A stretch of 64,000 nt of DNA from an uncultured Verrucomicrobiae bacterium. GTDB lineage: Bacteria; Verrucomicrobiota; Verrucomicrobiia; JADLBR01; CALLMV01. This document shows, piece after piece, positions 18,161 to 26,604 of the stretch (its first letter is position 1; each line of letters opens with the position of its first letter). The stretch covers positions 1-64,000 of the forward strand of contig CALLMV010000014.1 of the NCBI GenBank assembly GCA_938005615.1. Reading direction: 5' to 3'. A program made the translations under genes and the position numbers. The notes below the pieces were generated by a model. That model did not search any database, was not told where the DNA came from, and saw nothing but the letters and a program-made list of their open reading frames with translations.

Positions 18161-18899
18161 CACAACCCCCGTCGTCTGGGCCATCATCCCTGCGCGGGGC
18201 GGCTCAAAAAAAGTGCCCGGCAAAAACATCCGCCCGCTGGCGGGCAAACCGATGATCGCGTGGAGCATCGAGGCCGCTCGGCAGGTGCCCGCCATCTCGC
18301 GCGTGATCGTCTCCACGGATTGCGAGAAGATCGCGGCCGTGGCGCGGGAGCACGGCGCGGAGGTGCCGTTTTTGCGGCCTGCAGAATTTGCTCAGGACAA
18401 CACCACCGACTGGCCCGTGTTTCACCACGTGCTGGAATTCTTCCGCCTGCGCGGCGAAGCGTTGCCAGACATCATCGTGCACCTGCGGCCCACCGCGCCG
18501 CTGCGGCGTGCCGAACACATCCAGCGATGCCTGGAGATTTTTCTGCAACATCCCGAAGCCGACAGCATCCGCACTGTGCGGCGTGTGAGCGAGCAGCCTT
18601 ACAAAATGTGGGTGTTTGCCAACGATCAGCTCACCCTGCGACCGCTCATGCCCGACTCACGCATCGAGCAGGAGATGTTCAACCAACCGCGCCAGGCCCT
18701 GCCCCCGGCGTGGGTGCAAAACGGCAGCGTGGACATCATGCGCACCTCAACAATTCTTGAAAAAAAATCCATGTCCGGCAGCCGCATTCTGGGCATGGAG
18801 ATGAGCGAGGAGGATTCCGTAAACGTGGATACGGAGACCGACTTTCAACTCGCCGAAATGCGACTTCTGGCCAGAAACTCTGCCACCGATTGCCGTTGA
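18144..18899 (+). CDS. Acylneuraminate cytidylyltransferase family protein
   Basis: Activates a 2-keto sugar acid (sialic, legionaminic, pseudaminic or similar) as the CMP-sugar. The nucleotide-binding start AIIPARGGSKKVPGKNIRPL and the block IVHLRPTAPLR are diagnostic of the NeuA/KdsB group, and the 251-residue length suits NeuA. The first residues lie in the end of the preceding transferase gene. No NeuB or NeuC partner is in the window, so the acid sugar must be made by genes elsewhere. KdsB was considered, but the N-terminal motif fits NeuA-type enzymes better. Confidence 0.85.
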   Translation: MSSSTNTTPVVWAIIPARGGSKKVPGKNIRPLAGKPMIAWSIEAARQVPAISRVIVSTDCEKIAAVAREHGAEVPFLRPAEFAQDNTTDWPVFHHVLEFFRLRGEALPDIIVHLRPTAPLRRAEHIQRCLEIFLQHPEADSIRTVRRVSEQPYKMWVFANDQLTLRPLMPDSRIEQEMFNQPRQALPPAWVQNGSVDIMRTSTILEKKSMSGSRILGMEMSEEDSVNVDTETDFQLAEMRLLARNSATDCR

Positions 18900-18929
18900 C
18901 GCACGCCGGCCACAAGCGAAACTTTTCCC

Positions 18930-19154
18930 ATGAAAATCCTCCTGGCAATCCTCCTGATCGGTGCGGGTGCCTGGCTCCTTTGGCAAGGCGGCACCAGCTT
19001 CACTTACAAGGAAAAAGACAAAACCGTGCTGGACGTCGGAATCGCCCAAGTAAAGGGCGATGTCACGCGTCGCGTGGATATTCCCGCTTACTGGGGCTGG
19101 GTGGGCATCGGCCTGGGTGCCGCAGTGTTAATTGTGCCCATGGGCAGGCGGTGA
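18930..19154 (+). CDS. Small two-span membrane protein of unknown function
   Basis: 74 residues: a hydrophobic N-terminal helix (KILLAILLIGAGAWLLWQGG), a polar middle with EKDKTVLDVGIAQVKGDVT, and a second helix (WGWVGIGLGAAVLIV). The pattern resembles the widespread small proteins with a YTTKEKVLDVGP-like centre between two helices, whose function is not known. Its stop is one base before the GTG proposed for prmA, so the two may be coupled. Confidence 0.7.
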   Translation: MKILLAILLIGAGAWLLWQGGTSFTYKEKDKTVLDVGIAQVKGDVTRRVDIPAYWGWVGIGLGAAVLIVPMGRR

Positions 19155-19155
19155 T

Positions 19156-20070
19156 GTGGCTAAAATCAACCCAGTGCCGCTCGGCGTTCCGAAAAAAGTC
19201 ACCATTTGCCGCAAATGGTTGACGGCAGAGAATGCGGCCCGCTGGTATGAACTGCACGCAGCGGATTACGACGGACAAGTGATCCTCTGCCGCGAGGAAC
19301 ACAGCAACCGCGCCCGGCTGGATTACTTTCCCCAAAATCTCGCCCAGGCCCGCGCATTCATGCGAGTGCACGGCGGTCGCTTGGTCGAGTTGACCCCCGA
19401 TGTGTGGTGGCACCCGGAGCGGCCGGACGCCCGCCCGCTGCTCTTCGGGCGAAGGCTCGCCATTGTGGTGAGCCAACCGCAGCGCGACTATTGGCGCGAG
19501 AAACTCCCCCGCCGCGAGATCCTCATCATCAGCGAGGGGATGGCTTTTGGCACCGGGCAACACGCCACGACGGCCATGTGCTTGCGACGCCTCGACGCGC
19601 TCGCACCACAGCTCCTGAAAAATGAACAACCCGCCATGTGCATTGATATCGGCACGGGCAGCGGCGTGCTGGCCATCGCCGCAGCGCGACTTGGTTTTCG
19701 CCCAGTTTATGCGATGGACAACGACCCAGTGGCCCTGCGCGTGGCCAAAGCCAATGCCCGCGCAAACTTAGCCCGCGTGAACTGGTCTGTGGGCGATGTT
19801 GCGAACTACGCTGCCCCAGCCCCTGCATCGCTCGTCTTCGCCAATCTGTTCAGCGGGCTTCTCATTGCCTCCGCACGCATCATCTCACAAAGTGTCGCCC
19901 GCGACGGTGTGCTGGTGCTCTCCGGGATTCGCCACGATCAGGAAAGCGAAGTGCTGCAAGCTTACAAAAAATTCACCCTTCGGCATCGCTCGGCCTTGCG
20001 CGGTTGGGTGTGCTTGGAGCTCCATCGTGCGCTTGGAGGTAAAAAAATCGAGAAAAGTGAAATTTCTTGA
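19156..20070 (+). CDS. prmA: Ribosomal protein L11 methyltransferase-like protein
   Basis: SAM-dependent methyltransferase, likely modifying ribosomal protein L11. The core is clear: FGTGQHATTAMCL, IDIGTGSGVLAIAAARLG (SAM site), AMDNDPVALRVAKANA and FANLFSGLL in the N(I/L)LA substrate position. The N-terminal ~120 residues correspond to the L11-recognition domain, but are diverged. The track starts at a TTG inside the previous gene; the GTG at 19156 is preferred because it directly follows that stop and has GGCAGGCGG just upstream. FANLF instead of the common NI(L/V)A is a mild deviation. Confidence 0.85.
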   Translation: MAKINPVPLGVPKKVTICRKWLTAENAARWYELHAADYDGQVILCREEHSNRARLDYFPQNLAQARAFMRVHGGRLVELTPDVWWHPERPDARPLLFGRRLAIVVSQPQRDYWREKLPRREILIISEGMAFGTGQHATTAMCLRRLDALAPQLLKNEQPAMCIDIGTGSGVLAIAAARLGFRPVYAMDNDPVALRVAKANARANLARVNWSVGDVANYAAPAPASLVFANLFSGLLIASARIISQSVARDGVLVLSGIRHDQESEVLQAYKKFTLRHRSALRGWVCLELHRALGGKKIEKSEIS

Positions 20071-20122
20071 AACTTGCGTTGTTTAGCTGGGTTTAATTTG
20101 ATGTTGTTGTTCTTTGTTCATT

Positions 20123-20215
20123 TGAGGCAGGGTCACGCAGGTTTAAGTAATTGTTCATGTTCTCTCCCATCTCGGTAATCCCATCTTAGGTCTGCGCCCC
20201 TGCCTCATTTTTTTG
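20123..20215 (+). ncRNA. Candidate structured small RNA after prmA
   Basis: A long hairpin: a perfect 10-bp outer stem TGAGGCAGGG (20123-20132) / CCCTGCCTCA (20198-20207), a small internal loop (TCA/C), then a 12-bp inner stem (20136-20147 with 20185-20196) including three consecutive G-U pairs, and a 37-base loop. The G-U pairs form only in the plus-strand transcript. T7 follows the outer stem. The loop carries TCCCATCT twice. A possible promoter, TTGAAA (20067-20072) and TTTAAT (20092-20097) with a 19-base spacer, lies just after the prmA stop. It does not match 4.5S or tmRNA and is too short for 6S. It could instead be an elaborate 3' end of the prmA message. Confidence 0.5.
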
Positions 20216-20225
20216 TTTTAGATTC

Positions 20226-20258
20226 AAAAAAAAGCCCGGTGTTATTCCGGGCTTTTTT
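20226..20258. terminator. Bidirectional terminator between prmA and rplQ
   Basis: Perfect inverted repeat AGCCCGG-tgttatt-CCGGGCT (20233-20253) flanked by A8 on the left and T6 on the right. It can end both the plus-strand prmA/small-RNA transcript and the minus-strand ribosomal super-operon, whose last stop (rplQ) is 20 bases away. Confidence 0.9.
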
Positions 20259-20278
20259 GTGTGAATTTTTGAGATGCT

Positions 20279-20743
20279 TTATTTTTTTGCACTCGGAGCA
20301 GCAGCGGTTTCCTCGGCTGGTGCGGAAGATGTGATAGTTTCCGTCCACTCCAGGAGGGCCATTTCTGCGGCATCGCTTGGCCGAGGGCCGAGTTTGAGGA
20401 CGCGGGTATAGCCACCGCGACGGTCTTTGAAGGCCGGAGCAATTTCCTCAAAGAGGATGCGAAGCACATTTTCGCGCTTATTCCAACTTTCGCGTTGCTC
20501 TTTAGTGCGAAGGTCAGAGGGACGGCGCAAGTGCAACGTGGCGGCTACAGTGCGCTTAGCATTGAGGTCGCCTTTTTTGCCTTGGGTCACCATTTTGTCG
20601 GCGAGGACGCGTGCAGCTTTGGCTTTAGCGACGGTTGTGGTGATGCGTTTATGTTTGATTAGGCTCTTAACAAGGTTGGCCAGCATGAGGTCGCGATGCT
20701 GGGAAAAGCGTTTAAGTTTGAGGGTTTTTGTGCGGTGTCTCAT
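20279..20743 (-). CDS. rplQ: Ribosomal protein L17
   Basis: Large-subunit protein near the peptide exit tunnel. The start MRHRTKTLKLKRFSQHRDLM is the family signature. The core ends near residue 135; a further tail rich in Ala, Glu and Lys (APAEETAAAPSAKK) makes it 154 residues versus about 120-130 normally. Last gene of the super-operon, nine bases after rpoA. Confidence 0.97.
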   Translation of the reverse strand: MRHRTKTLKLKRFSQHRDLMLANLVKSLIKHKRITTTVAKAKAARVLADKMVTQGKKGDLNAKRTVAATLHLRRPSDLRTKEQRESWNKRENVLRILFEEIAPAFKDRRGGYTRVLKLGPRPSDAAEMALLEWTETITSSAPAEETAAAPSAKK

Positions 20744-20752
20744 GGGTGGTGA

Positions 20753-21781
20753 TTAGTTGTTGTGGGAGTTGGTACCCACGCCAGTTTCTGAAGGTAGGTT
20801 GATAAGTCCTGGTTCGAATTTCATACCGAGGGTGAGGCCAAGCTCAACGAGTTTTTCCTTAATTTCGTTAAGGGATTTTTTGCCGAAGTTGCGGTATTTG
20901 AGCATTTCTTGCTCGGTCTTCATGGCGAGCTGGCCAACGGTGAGGATGTTGGCATTGTTGAGGCAGTTGGCTGCACGCACGGAAAGCTCAATTTCGTTGA
21001 CACTCATGTTGAGGAGTTTCTTGAGTTTGTTATCAATTGGGCTGGCTTCGCCGGGACTGGTTTCAAATTCAACGGCGTCGTCTGTTTTGCCGATGAAGAT
21101 ATCGAGGTGATGGCGAAGAATGAGGGAGCTTTGGCGTAGGGCCTCATCGGGGGTAATGCGTCCATCAGTCCAGATTTCAAGGATGAGTTTGTCATAGTCC
21201 GTTTTTTGGCCAACGCGGGCGGACTCGACCTCGTATTTAACTTTGCGCACAGGGGAAAAGAGGGAGTCAATGGGGATTTCTCCGATGGTTTGTTCGGATT
21301 TTTTGTTTTCTTCGCCTGACATGTAACCCCGGCCGACTTTGACTTCCATCTCCATGTCGAGCTTGGTCTTTCTGTCGAGGGTGCAGATATATTGGTCGGG
21401 GTTGACCACTGTGACGCCGGCCTGCGGGGTGATGTCGGCAGCGGTGACGGTGCCCTCACGGTTGACGCTAAGTGAGAGAAGCTTAGGCTCGCGGTCGGCG
21501 AGGGTAAATTTGATTTGTTTGAGGTTGAGGATGATGTCAGTAACATCCTCGACGACGCCAGGGATGGTGGCAAACTCGTGAAGCACGCCATCAATTTTGA
21601 TCGTGGTAATGGCAGCGCCCTCCAGGGAGGAAATGAGGACGCGGCGCAGGGAGTTGCCGAGGGTGTGGCCGTAGCCAGTCTCAAAGGGTTCGGCGGTGAA
21701 TTTGGCGTAGGTGTCTGTGGCGGTTTTTTCGTCTTTGACGAGCTTGTTAGGGAGCTCGAATTTTCCGAGTCTGATTGGCAT
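20753..21781 (-). CDS. rpoA: RNA polymerase alpha subunit
   Basis: 342 residues. The N-terminal dimerisation domain includes YGHTLGNSLRRVLISSLEGAA, the contact surface for beta. After a linker, the C-terminal domain has the helix-hairpin-helix region CLNNANILTVGQLAMKTEQ that binds UP elements and activators. An AAGGAGACC lies just before the ATG. It follows rpsD after 133 bases, by far the largest gap in the super-operon, which contains a strong hairpin and may hold a secondary promoter or processing site. Confidence 0.98.
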   Translation of the reverse strand: MPIRLGKFELPNKLVKDEKTATDTYAKFTAEPFETGYGHTLGNSLRRVLISSLEGAAITTIKIDGVLHEFATIPGVVEDVTDIILNLKQIKFTLADREPKLLSLSVNREGTVTAADITPQAGVTVVNPDQYICTLDRKTKLDMEMEVKVGRGYMSGEENKKSEQTIGEIPIDSLFSPVRKVKYEVESARVGQKTDYDKLILEIWTDGRITPDEALRQSSLILRHHLDIFIGKTDDAVEFETSPGEASPIDNKLKKLLNMSVNEIELSVRAANCLNNANILTVGQLAMKTEQEMLKYRNFGKKSLNEIKEKLVELGLTLGMKFEPGLINLPSETGVGTNSHNN

Positions 21782-21866
21782 GTGGTCTCCTTGTCCGGGT
21801 TACCCTCTGGGGCCGATGCCTTGGGCCTTTGAGGACCGACGGACGGTTTTTTGCCCCGTTATTCTT

Positions 21867-21900
21867 GCCGTGCAACCCCTGGGGCGGGGAGCGGCACGGC
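21867..21900 (-). promoter_or_regulatory. Nested hairpin in the rpsD-rpoA spacer
   Basis: On the minus strand: GCCGTGC-cgct-CCCC-gcccca-GGGG-tt-GCACGGC, a perfect 7-bp outer stem with a 4-bp inner stem. It begins 14 bases after the rpsD stop. No U-tract follows (AAGAATAACGGGG), so it is not an intrinsic terminator. Possible roles are a ribosomal-protein (S4) binding site, an RNase processing site, or a stabiliser separating rpsD from rpoA-rplQ; the sequence does not decide between them. Confidence 0.5.
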
Positions 21901-21914
21901 TTGGTTAAACGCTG

Positions 21915-22523
21915 TTAGCGAGAGTAAAGTTCGACGACAAGCTGCTCGTTGGCGAGGGGCTGGATGTCCTCACGGGTGGGAACACGCTGTACGGTGCCGC
22001 GAAAGTGTTCCTTGTCGAGCGTAAGCCAGTCGGGAACAGGAGTAATCTGCATAGTTTCGAGGTTAAATGTAGCCATTTTGCGAGCTTCAGGAGAGTTACG
22101 CACTTCGATGACGTCGCCCGGCTGGGTGAGGATGGAGGCGATGCTGACCCGTCGTCCGTTGTGAAGTATGTGGCGGTGGCTGATCATCTGACGGGCCATG
22201 CGTCGAGAGGTGGCGAAGCCGAGGCGGAAGACAACGTTGTCAAGCCTGGTCTCTAGCAGTTGAAGAAGTGTTTCGCCGGTGACGCCCCGGCGGGAGCGGG
22301 CAATCTCAAAGTATTTGCGGAACTGGCGCTCGAGCAGGCCATAGGTGTATTTGAGCTTTTGCTTTTCGGCCACAGCGGCACCGTATTCGGAAAGTTTGCG
22401 ACGGGCTTTAGGGCCATGGATGCCAGGGGCGTAGTTTTTGCGCTCGATGGCTTTTGCGGGGCCGTAGATAGGTACGCCGAGGCGTCGGCTAATTTTTTGT
22501 CTGGGTCCTGTGTATCTTGCCAT
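21915..22523 (-). CDS. rpsD: Ribosomal protein S4
   Basis: Primary 16S rRNA binder and fidelity protein, 202 residues. The start MARYTGPRQKISRRLGVPI is typical of PVC-group S4, without the N-terminal zinc cysteines of some Gram-positive S4. The S4 RNA-binding domain is visible at LETRLDNVVFRLGFATSRRM and HRHILHNGRRV. It lies 29 bases after rpsK and before the hairpin-bearing spacer. Confidence 0.97.
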   Translation of the reverse strand: MARYTGPRQKISRRLGVPIYGPAKAIERKNYAPGIHGPKARRKLSEYGAAVAEKQKLKYTYGLLERQFRKYFEIARSRRGVTGETLLQLLETRLDNVVFRLGFATSRRMARQMISHRHILHNGRRVSIASILTQPGDVIEVRNSPEARKMATFNLETMQITPVPDWLTLDKEHFRGTVQRVPTREDIQPLANEQLVVELYSR

Positions 22524-22552
22524 GATGGGGTGAGGTTATGTGGTTTGGGATG

Positions 22553-23116
22553 TTAGACTCGGCGGGGTTTGCGGGGGCGGCAGCCGTTGTGGGGAACGGG
22601 TGTGACGTCTGTGATGGTGGTGATTTCGAGGCCAGCGGCTTGGAGGGCACGCACCGCAGATTCACGGCCCATTCCCGGGCCTTTGACTTTGACGGCGACT
22701 TCTTTCAGGCCATGGCTCATGGCTTTGCGGGCAGCATCTTGGGTGACGACTTGGGCTACGTAGGCAGTGGATTTTTTGGAGCCTTTGAATCCACATTTGC
22801 CTGCGGAAGACCAGCCGATGACATTGCCTTTGAGGTCTGTAATACTGACAATTGTGTTGTTAAATGAAGCGAATATATTGGCAATGCCTGAGACGACACC
22901 TTTATAGCCCTTGGCGCGAACGATCTTAGATGCGTCAAATTTTTCGTCTTCGAGGGTAAACTCTGCAGGATCGGCCTTGGATGCGGTATCAGATGCGGCT
23001 TCGCTTTTTTTCTTGGAAGCTTTTGTCGCTTTTGCAGGTTTTGCGGCTGGGGCAGCTGCTGTAGTTGGAGCAGCTTCCTTTTTGGTTTTAGGGGCTTTTT
23101 TTGCTTCTTCGCTCAT
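22553..23116 (-). CDS. rpsK: Ribosomal protein S11 with long N-terminal extension
   Basis: The last ~120 residues are canonical S11 ([49 protein letters not shown]). The first ~65 residues are an Ala/Lys/Pro/Thr-rich low-complexity extension followed by an acidic stretch (FTLEDEKFD). Normal S11 is about 129 residues against 187 here. The extension is continuous with the ATG at 23116 and no good internal start with a ribosome site was seen. Confidence 0.96.
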   Translation of the reverse strand: MSEEAKKAPKTKKEAAPTTAAAPAAKPAKATKASKKKSEAASDTASKADPAEFTLEDEKFDASKIVRAKGYKGVVSGIANIFASFNNTIVSITDLKGNVIGWSSAGKCGFKGSKKSTAYVAQVVTQDAARKAMSHGLKEVAVKVKGPGMGRESAVRALQAAGLEITTITDVTPVPHNGCRPRKPRRV

Positions 23117-23140
23117 ACTTTACTCAATGTGGCGGGTGAG

Positions 23141-23536
23141 TTACACTTTACCGGCTTTTGCATTGGGGTTGCGTGCGACGCCCACGGTACGGCGGGGGCC
23201 TTTGCGTGTGCGGGCATTGGTCGAGGTGCGTTGACCTCGCACAGGAAGACCACGACGGTGGCGCAGACCACGGTAACAGTTGATGGCTTGCAGGCGCTTA
23301 AGGTTTGTCTGAATTTCACGGCGAAGGTCGCCCTCGATGACGAGTTTGTTTGCTTGTATGGCGTGTGCGATGGCGTTGATTTGAGCGTCTGTGAGCTCGT
23401 GACTGCGAGTAGCTGGATCCACTTGGGCCTGTTCCAGAAGGCGTTTGGCCCAGGACTTGCCTATGCCGTAGATGTAGGGGAGGGCGTAATCAATACGTTT
23501 ACCGTTGGGGATTTCGACTCCGAGGATGCGTGCCAT
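23141..23536 (-). CDS. rpsM: Ribosomal protein S13
   Basis: Small-subunit head protein contacting tRNA and L5. I start at the ATG 23536 ([19 protein letters not shown]), preceded by AAGGATAAAC; the track's longer version runs back into rpmJ. Conserved blocks are [14 protein letters not shown] and the basic C-terminal tail [20 protein letters not shown]. Two bases separate it from the rpmJ stop. Confidence 0.97.
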   Translation of the reverse strand: MARILGVEIPNGKRIDYALPYIYGIGKSWAKRLLEQAQVDPATRSHELTDAQINAIAHAIQANKLVIEGDLRREIQTNLKRLQAINCYRGLRHRRGLPVRGQRTSTNARTRKGPRRTVGVARNPNAKAGKV

Positions 23537-23538
23537 GT

Positions 23539-23652
23539 TTATCCTTGTTTTTGTTTGTGACGGGGCTCTTTGCAAATAACGCGAATCACTCCTCGCCGTT
23601 TGATGATGCGGCAGTTTTCGCAGATACGTTTTACGGAAGCTCGTATTCTCAT
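23539..23652 (-). CDS. rpmJ: Ribosomal protein L36
   Basis: Missing from the ORF track because of its size; translated by hand as 37 residues, [20 protein letters not shown]... ending PRHKQKQG. It keeps the zinc-binding set CENC...CKEPRH, so it is the zinc-containing form. Its position between infA and rpsM is standard for the spc/alpha junction. Confidence 0.96.
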   Translation of the reverse strand: MRIRASVKRICENCRIIKRRGVIRVICKEPRHKQKQG

Positions 23653-23687
23653 AGATTTAAGGAAAACGTTGACTCTATAGTGTATTT

Positions 23688-23933
23688 TTATTTTTGCAAG
23701 ACTGAATTTTGATCAATAAAACCGAGTATTCGGGCCTCGCTCAGGTCGTAAGGTGATACTTCTAGCTCAACGTGTGCGCCTGGCTGGACATCGACGAATT
23801 GCAGGCGCAAGCTGCCAGCCAAACACGCTGTCAGGCGATGCCCGTTGGCAAGCTGCACTCTATAAACACTGGGCTTGAGGATTTCCATAATTGTTCCTTG
23901 GGATTTGATAGTCGGTGGAGGTTCTTTGATCAT
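23688..23933 (-). CDS. infA: Translation initiation factor IF-1
   Basis: OB-fold factor that binds the ribosomal A site during initiation. Matching parts are [21 protein letters not shown] and [18 protein letters not shown]. At 81 residues it is a little longer than the usual 72, with an eight-residue proline-rich start and a short tail. It is more diverged than typical IF-1 (the usual G-K-M-R loop reads GSLRL), but position between secY and rpmJ supports the call. A second infA elsewhere cannot be excluded. Confidence 0.88.
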   Translation of the reverse strand: MIKEPPPTIKSQGTIMEILKPSVYRVQLANGHRLTACLAGSLRLQFVDVQPGAHVELEVSPYDLSEARILGFIDQNSVLQK

Positions 23934-23936
23934 GGT

Positions 23937-25448
23937 TTAGTTGATGCGTTGTAATGCCGCTGCTGCGGCTCCCAAAACAACTAGCACTGAGATGGCTGCC
24001 CAAAGCCAAACCAGAGATTCCTTGCTGGCAACATGTGGAGATAGCGGTGCGGCACCAGCGCTGCGGCCTTTGAGACGACCCTTTTTCAAAAAGCCCTCGT
24101 AATTCTTTTGCAGAAGGTAGGTTTCAATCTGGCGCATGGTATCAAGCATCACACCTACTGAAATCAACAGACTGGTGCCACCAAAGAAACTAGCTGTGAT
24201 AAAGGGGATGCCCATCGTTTTGTTGATGAGTTGTGGCAGTACGGCAAGTATGGTGAGAAAGGCTGCGCCAGCCAGCGTGAGGCGTGACATGGTGAAATCG
24301 AGAAATTCCGCAGTCGGCTGGCCCGGACGTATACCTGGGATGTAGCCACCATTCTTCTTAAGGTCATCAGCAATCTGAATCGGGTTGAACTGGATAGCCA
24401 CCCAAAAGTAGGAAAAGAAAAAGATCATGCCCGCAAACAAGATGTAGTGCAAACTGCCGGATTCCAGGCTGCGGGCAAATGCGTCGATCCATGTCCATTC
24501 GGTGCGGATTTCGTTTGGGATGAAATTCAGAATCATGTTCGGAAACATGAGTAGGGTTTGCGCAAAAATAATCGGCATTACTCCGGCGTAATTAACTTTG
24601 AGAGGCAGATACGATGTCTGACCGCCGTACATTTTGCGTCCGACAACACGCTTAGCGTAGTCTACTCGCACTTTGCGTTGTGCTTGTGTAACGGCTACAA
24701 CGCCTGCAATAACGATCAAGAGAAAAGCGATCAGAACTACAACAAGAAGGGGGTTGGAACGATCTGCCTGAACGCCGAAAAACATAGAGTATCCCTGTGC
24801 CAGCGCAGCAGGCAACGAGGCTAGGATTCCGACAGTAATGACAAGTGAGATGCCGTTGCCGACGCCGCGGTCGGTGATTTGCTCACCAAGCCAGACGAGT
24901 AGCATCGTGCCTGCCATGTTGGTGAGGATAACTGTGAAAATGAAGTGCCAGCCTGGATTGGGCACGAGTTCCTGGCCTTCCCGGGCAATAATCTCACCAA
25001 TGCCCCCGAGGAACGGATTGGATTCAGGATTCTGAAAGGTAATGGCCAAAAAGTATCCTTGGACGACACAAAGAAGTATCGTCAGGTAGCGCGTGTATTG
25101 GGTGATTTTCTGCCGGCCCCCTTCTTCGCGGGCGAGTTTGCCAATTGTGGGGATAACTACCGTCATGAGCTGCATCATGATGCTGGCGCTGATGTAAGGC
25201 ATGATGCCCAAAGAGAAAACGGCACAATTTTGGAGGGCGCCACCAGAGAAGATATTGATGAGACCGACAACGTTGTTAGTGGCCATCTGGTTAACAACTT
25301 GGTCGAAGTAGATATTGAGCAGACCCGCATTAATCCCAGGAATTGGTATAGACGCGCCAATGCGCACGATGACTATGATGCCTAGGGTGAAAAGCAACCT
25401 GCGGCGAAGCTCGGGTATGGCAAAAGAATTTGCGAATGCGGAGAGCAT
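23937..25448 (-). CDS. secY: Preprotein translocase subunit SecY
   Basis: Channel subunit of the Sec translocon. About ten transmembrane helices, with the plug and first-helix region IPIPGINAG, the GGALQNCAVFSLGIMPYISASI block, and the C-terminal PGIRPGQPTAEFLDF motif. 503 residues, slightly longer than E. coli SecY because of the cytoplasmic tail and a final extra hydrophobic segment (SLVWLWAAISVLVVLGAAAA), which would add a helix. Adk and map, often next to secY, are absent. Confidence 0.97.
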   Translation of the reverse strand: MLSAFANSFAIPELRRRLLFTLGIIVIVRIGASIPIPGINAGLLNIYFDQVVNQMATNNVVGLINIFSGGALQNCAVFSLGIMPYISASIMMQLMTVVIPTIGKLAREEGGRQKITQYTRYLTILLCVVQGYFLAITFQNPESNPFLGGIGEIIAREGQELVPNPGWHFIFTVILTNMAGTMLLVWLGEQITDRGVGNGISLVITVGILASLPAALAQGYSMFFGVQADRSNPLLVVVLIAFLLIVIAGVVAVTQAQRKVRVDYAKRVVGRKMYGGQTSYLPLKVNYAGVMPIIFAQTLLMFPNMILNFIPNEIRTEWTWIDAFARSLESGSLHYILFAGMIFFFSYFWVAIQFNPIQIADDLKKNGGYIPGIRPGQPTAEFLDFTMSRLTLAGAAFLTILAVLPQLINKTMGIPFITASFFGGTSLLISVGVMLDTMRQIETYLLQKNYEGFLKKGRLKGRSAGAAPLSPHVASKESLVWLWAAISVLVVLGAAAAALQRIN

Positions 25449-25454
25449 GTATAG

Positions 25455-25937
25455 TTATTTTCGCTTGTTAATCTTGTGTTTGGGATTTTTTTTGGTGATG
25501 AGATTTACCGTGCCGCCGGCTTTTTGGACTTTTTCTCGGGCTGCAGCACTGATCGCGTGAACGGTGAGGTTGAGCTTTTTAGTGAGTTCCCCGCGGGCGA
25601 GGATTTTGACTCCATCCCATCGTCCGTTGACGAGGCCAGTTTGACGAAGTGATTCTTCGTTCACCTCGGCTCCATCGGGATAGGTGTTGAGATCGCCAGT
25701 GTTGACTGGTGCGTAGTGGGTTTTAAAAGCAGAGTTGTTGAAGCCTCGCTTGGGAATGCGGCGCAGTAGTGGCATTTGGCCGCCTTCGAAGCCGTGTCGG
25801 ATGGAACCACCCGAGCGGGCATGCTGGCCTTTATGCCCTTTGCCGGAGGTTTTTCCGTGGCCTGAGCTTTCGCCACAGCCGAGACGTTTAGTCCGGTGAC
25901 GTGAACCGTGTTTGGGGGAGAGTGAGTGAAGTCTCAT
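25455..25937 (-). CDS. rplO: Ribosomal protein L15
   Basis: 160 residues. The start MRLHSLSPKHGSRHRTKRLG and glycine-rich region GHGKTSGKGHKGQHARSGG are characteristic, with FEGGQMPLLRRIPKRGF following. It starts five bases after rpsE, leaving no room for rpmD (L30). Confidence 0.97.
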   Translation of the reverse strand: MRLHSLSPKHGSRHRTKRLGCGESSGHGKTSGKGHKGQHARSGGSIRHGFEGGQMPLLRRIPKRGFNNSAFKTHYAPVNTGDLNTYPDGAEVNEESLRQTGLVNGRWDGVKILARGELTKKLNLTVHAISAAAREKVQKAGGTVNLITKKNPKHKINKRK

Positions 25938-25942
25938 GGTGG

Positions 25943-26596
25943 TCAGGAATTATGTTCGGTTTCTTTTTTTCGTGAACGGGCTTGTTTGATTTGTTCGAGG
26001 GACTTGAGCTGTTGCAATGCGGCGAGTGTAGCGCGCACGACATTTGCCGGATTATCTGAACCGAGGGATTTTGCAAGCACGTCGCGGACGCCTGCTGCTT
26101 CGACAACAGCACGCACGCTTGCTCCGGCGATGATGCCGGTGCCGTTGGATGCCGGACGGAGTAAAACGCGTGCACCAGAGTGATAGCCGGTGACTTCATG
26201 TGGCAATGTTGTGCCACGCAGCACAACACTTACCATGCGTTTACGGGCAGCCTCAGTACCTTTGCGGATGGCTTCGGAGACTTCACGGGCCTTGCCAAAT
26301 CCGATGCCTACCTGGCCTTTGTGGTTGCCAGTGACGACAAGTGCCGAAAAGCTGAATCGGCGTCCGCCTTTGACGACTTTGGCGCAGCGGTTGATGTGGA
26401 CGACTTTTTCTGTGATTTCAACTTCGGCCGATGTGAGGCCTTCGAGGGAAGGTTCTTGAGCTTTGGGAGCCTGGCCACGCCGTGCTCCGCCCCGCTTACG
26501 TTCTGAAGAAGGTGCGTCATTTTCTGAGACGACTGTTTGGCCACTGAGCGGAGTTTGCTCGCTGGCTTCTTGTTCTAAGGTATTTTCGGTGTCCAT
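25943..26596 (-). CDS. rpsE: Ribosomal protein S5 with N-terminal extension
   Basis: Core S5 begins around residue 57 ([20 protein letters not shown]) and includes the loop [17 protein letters not shown], which affects translational accuracy. About 55 extra N-terminal residues are Glu/Ser-rich, then basic ([14 protein letters not shown]). Length 217 compared with about 165-175. Confidence 0.96.
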   Translation of the reverse strand: MDTENTLEQEASEQTPLSGQTVVSENDAPSSERKRGGARRGQAPKAQEPSLEGLTSAEVEITEKVVHINRCAKVVKGGRRFSFSALVVTGNHKGQVGIGFGKAREVSEAIRKGTEAARKRMVSVVLRGTTLPHEVTGYHSGARVLLRPASNGTGIIAGASVRAVVEAAGVRDVLAKSLGSDNPANVVRATLAALQQLKSLEQIKQARSRKKETEHNS

Positions 26597-26604
26597 AGTG
26601 TTGT

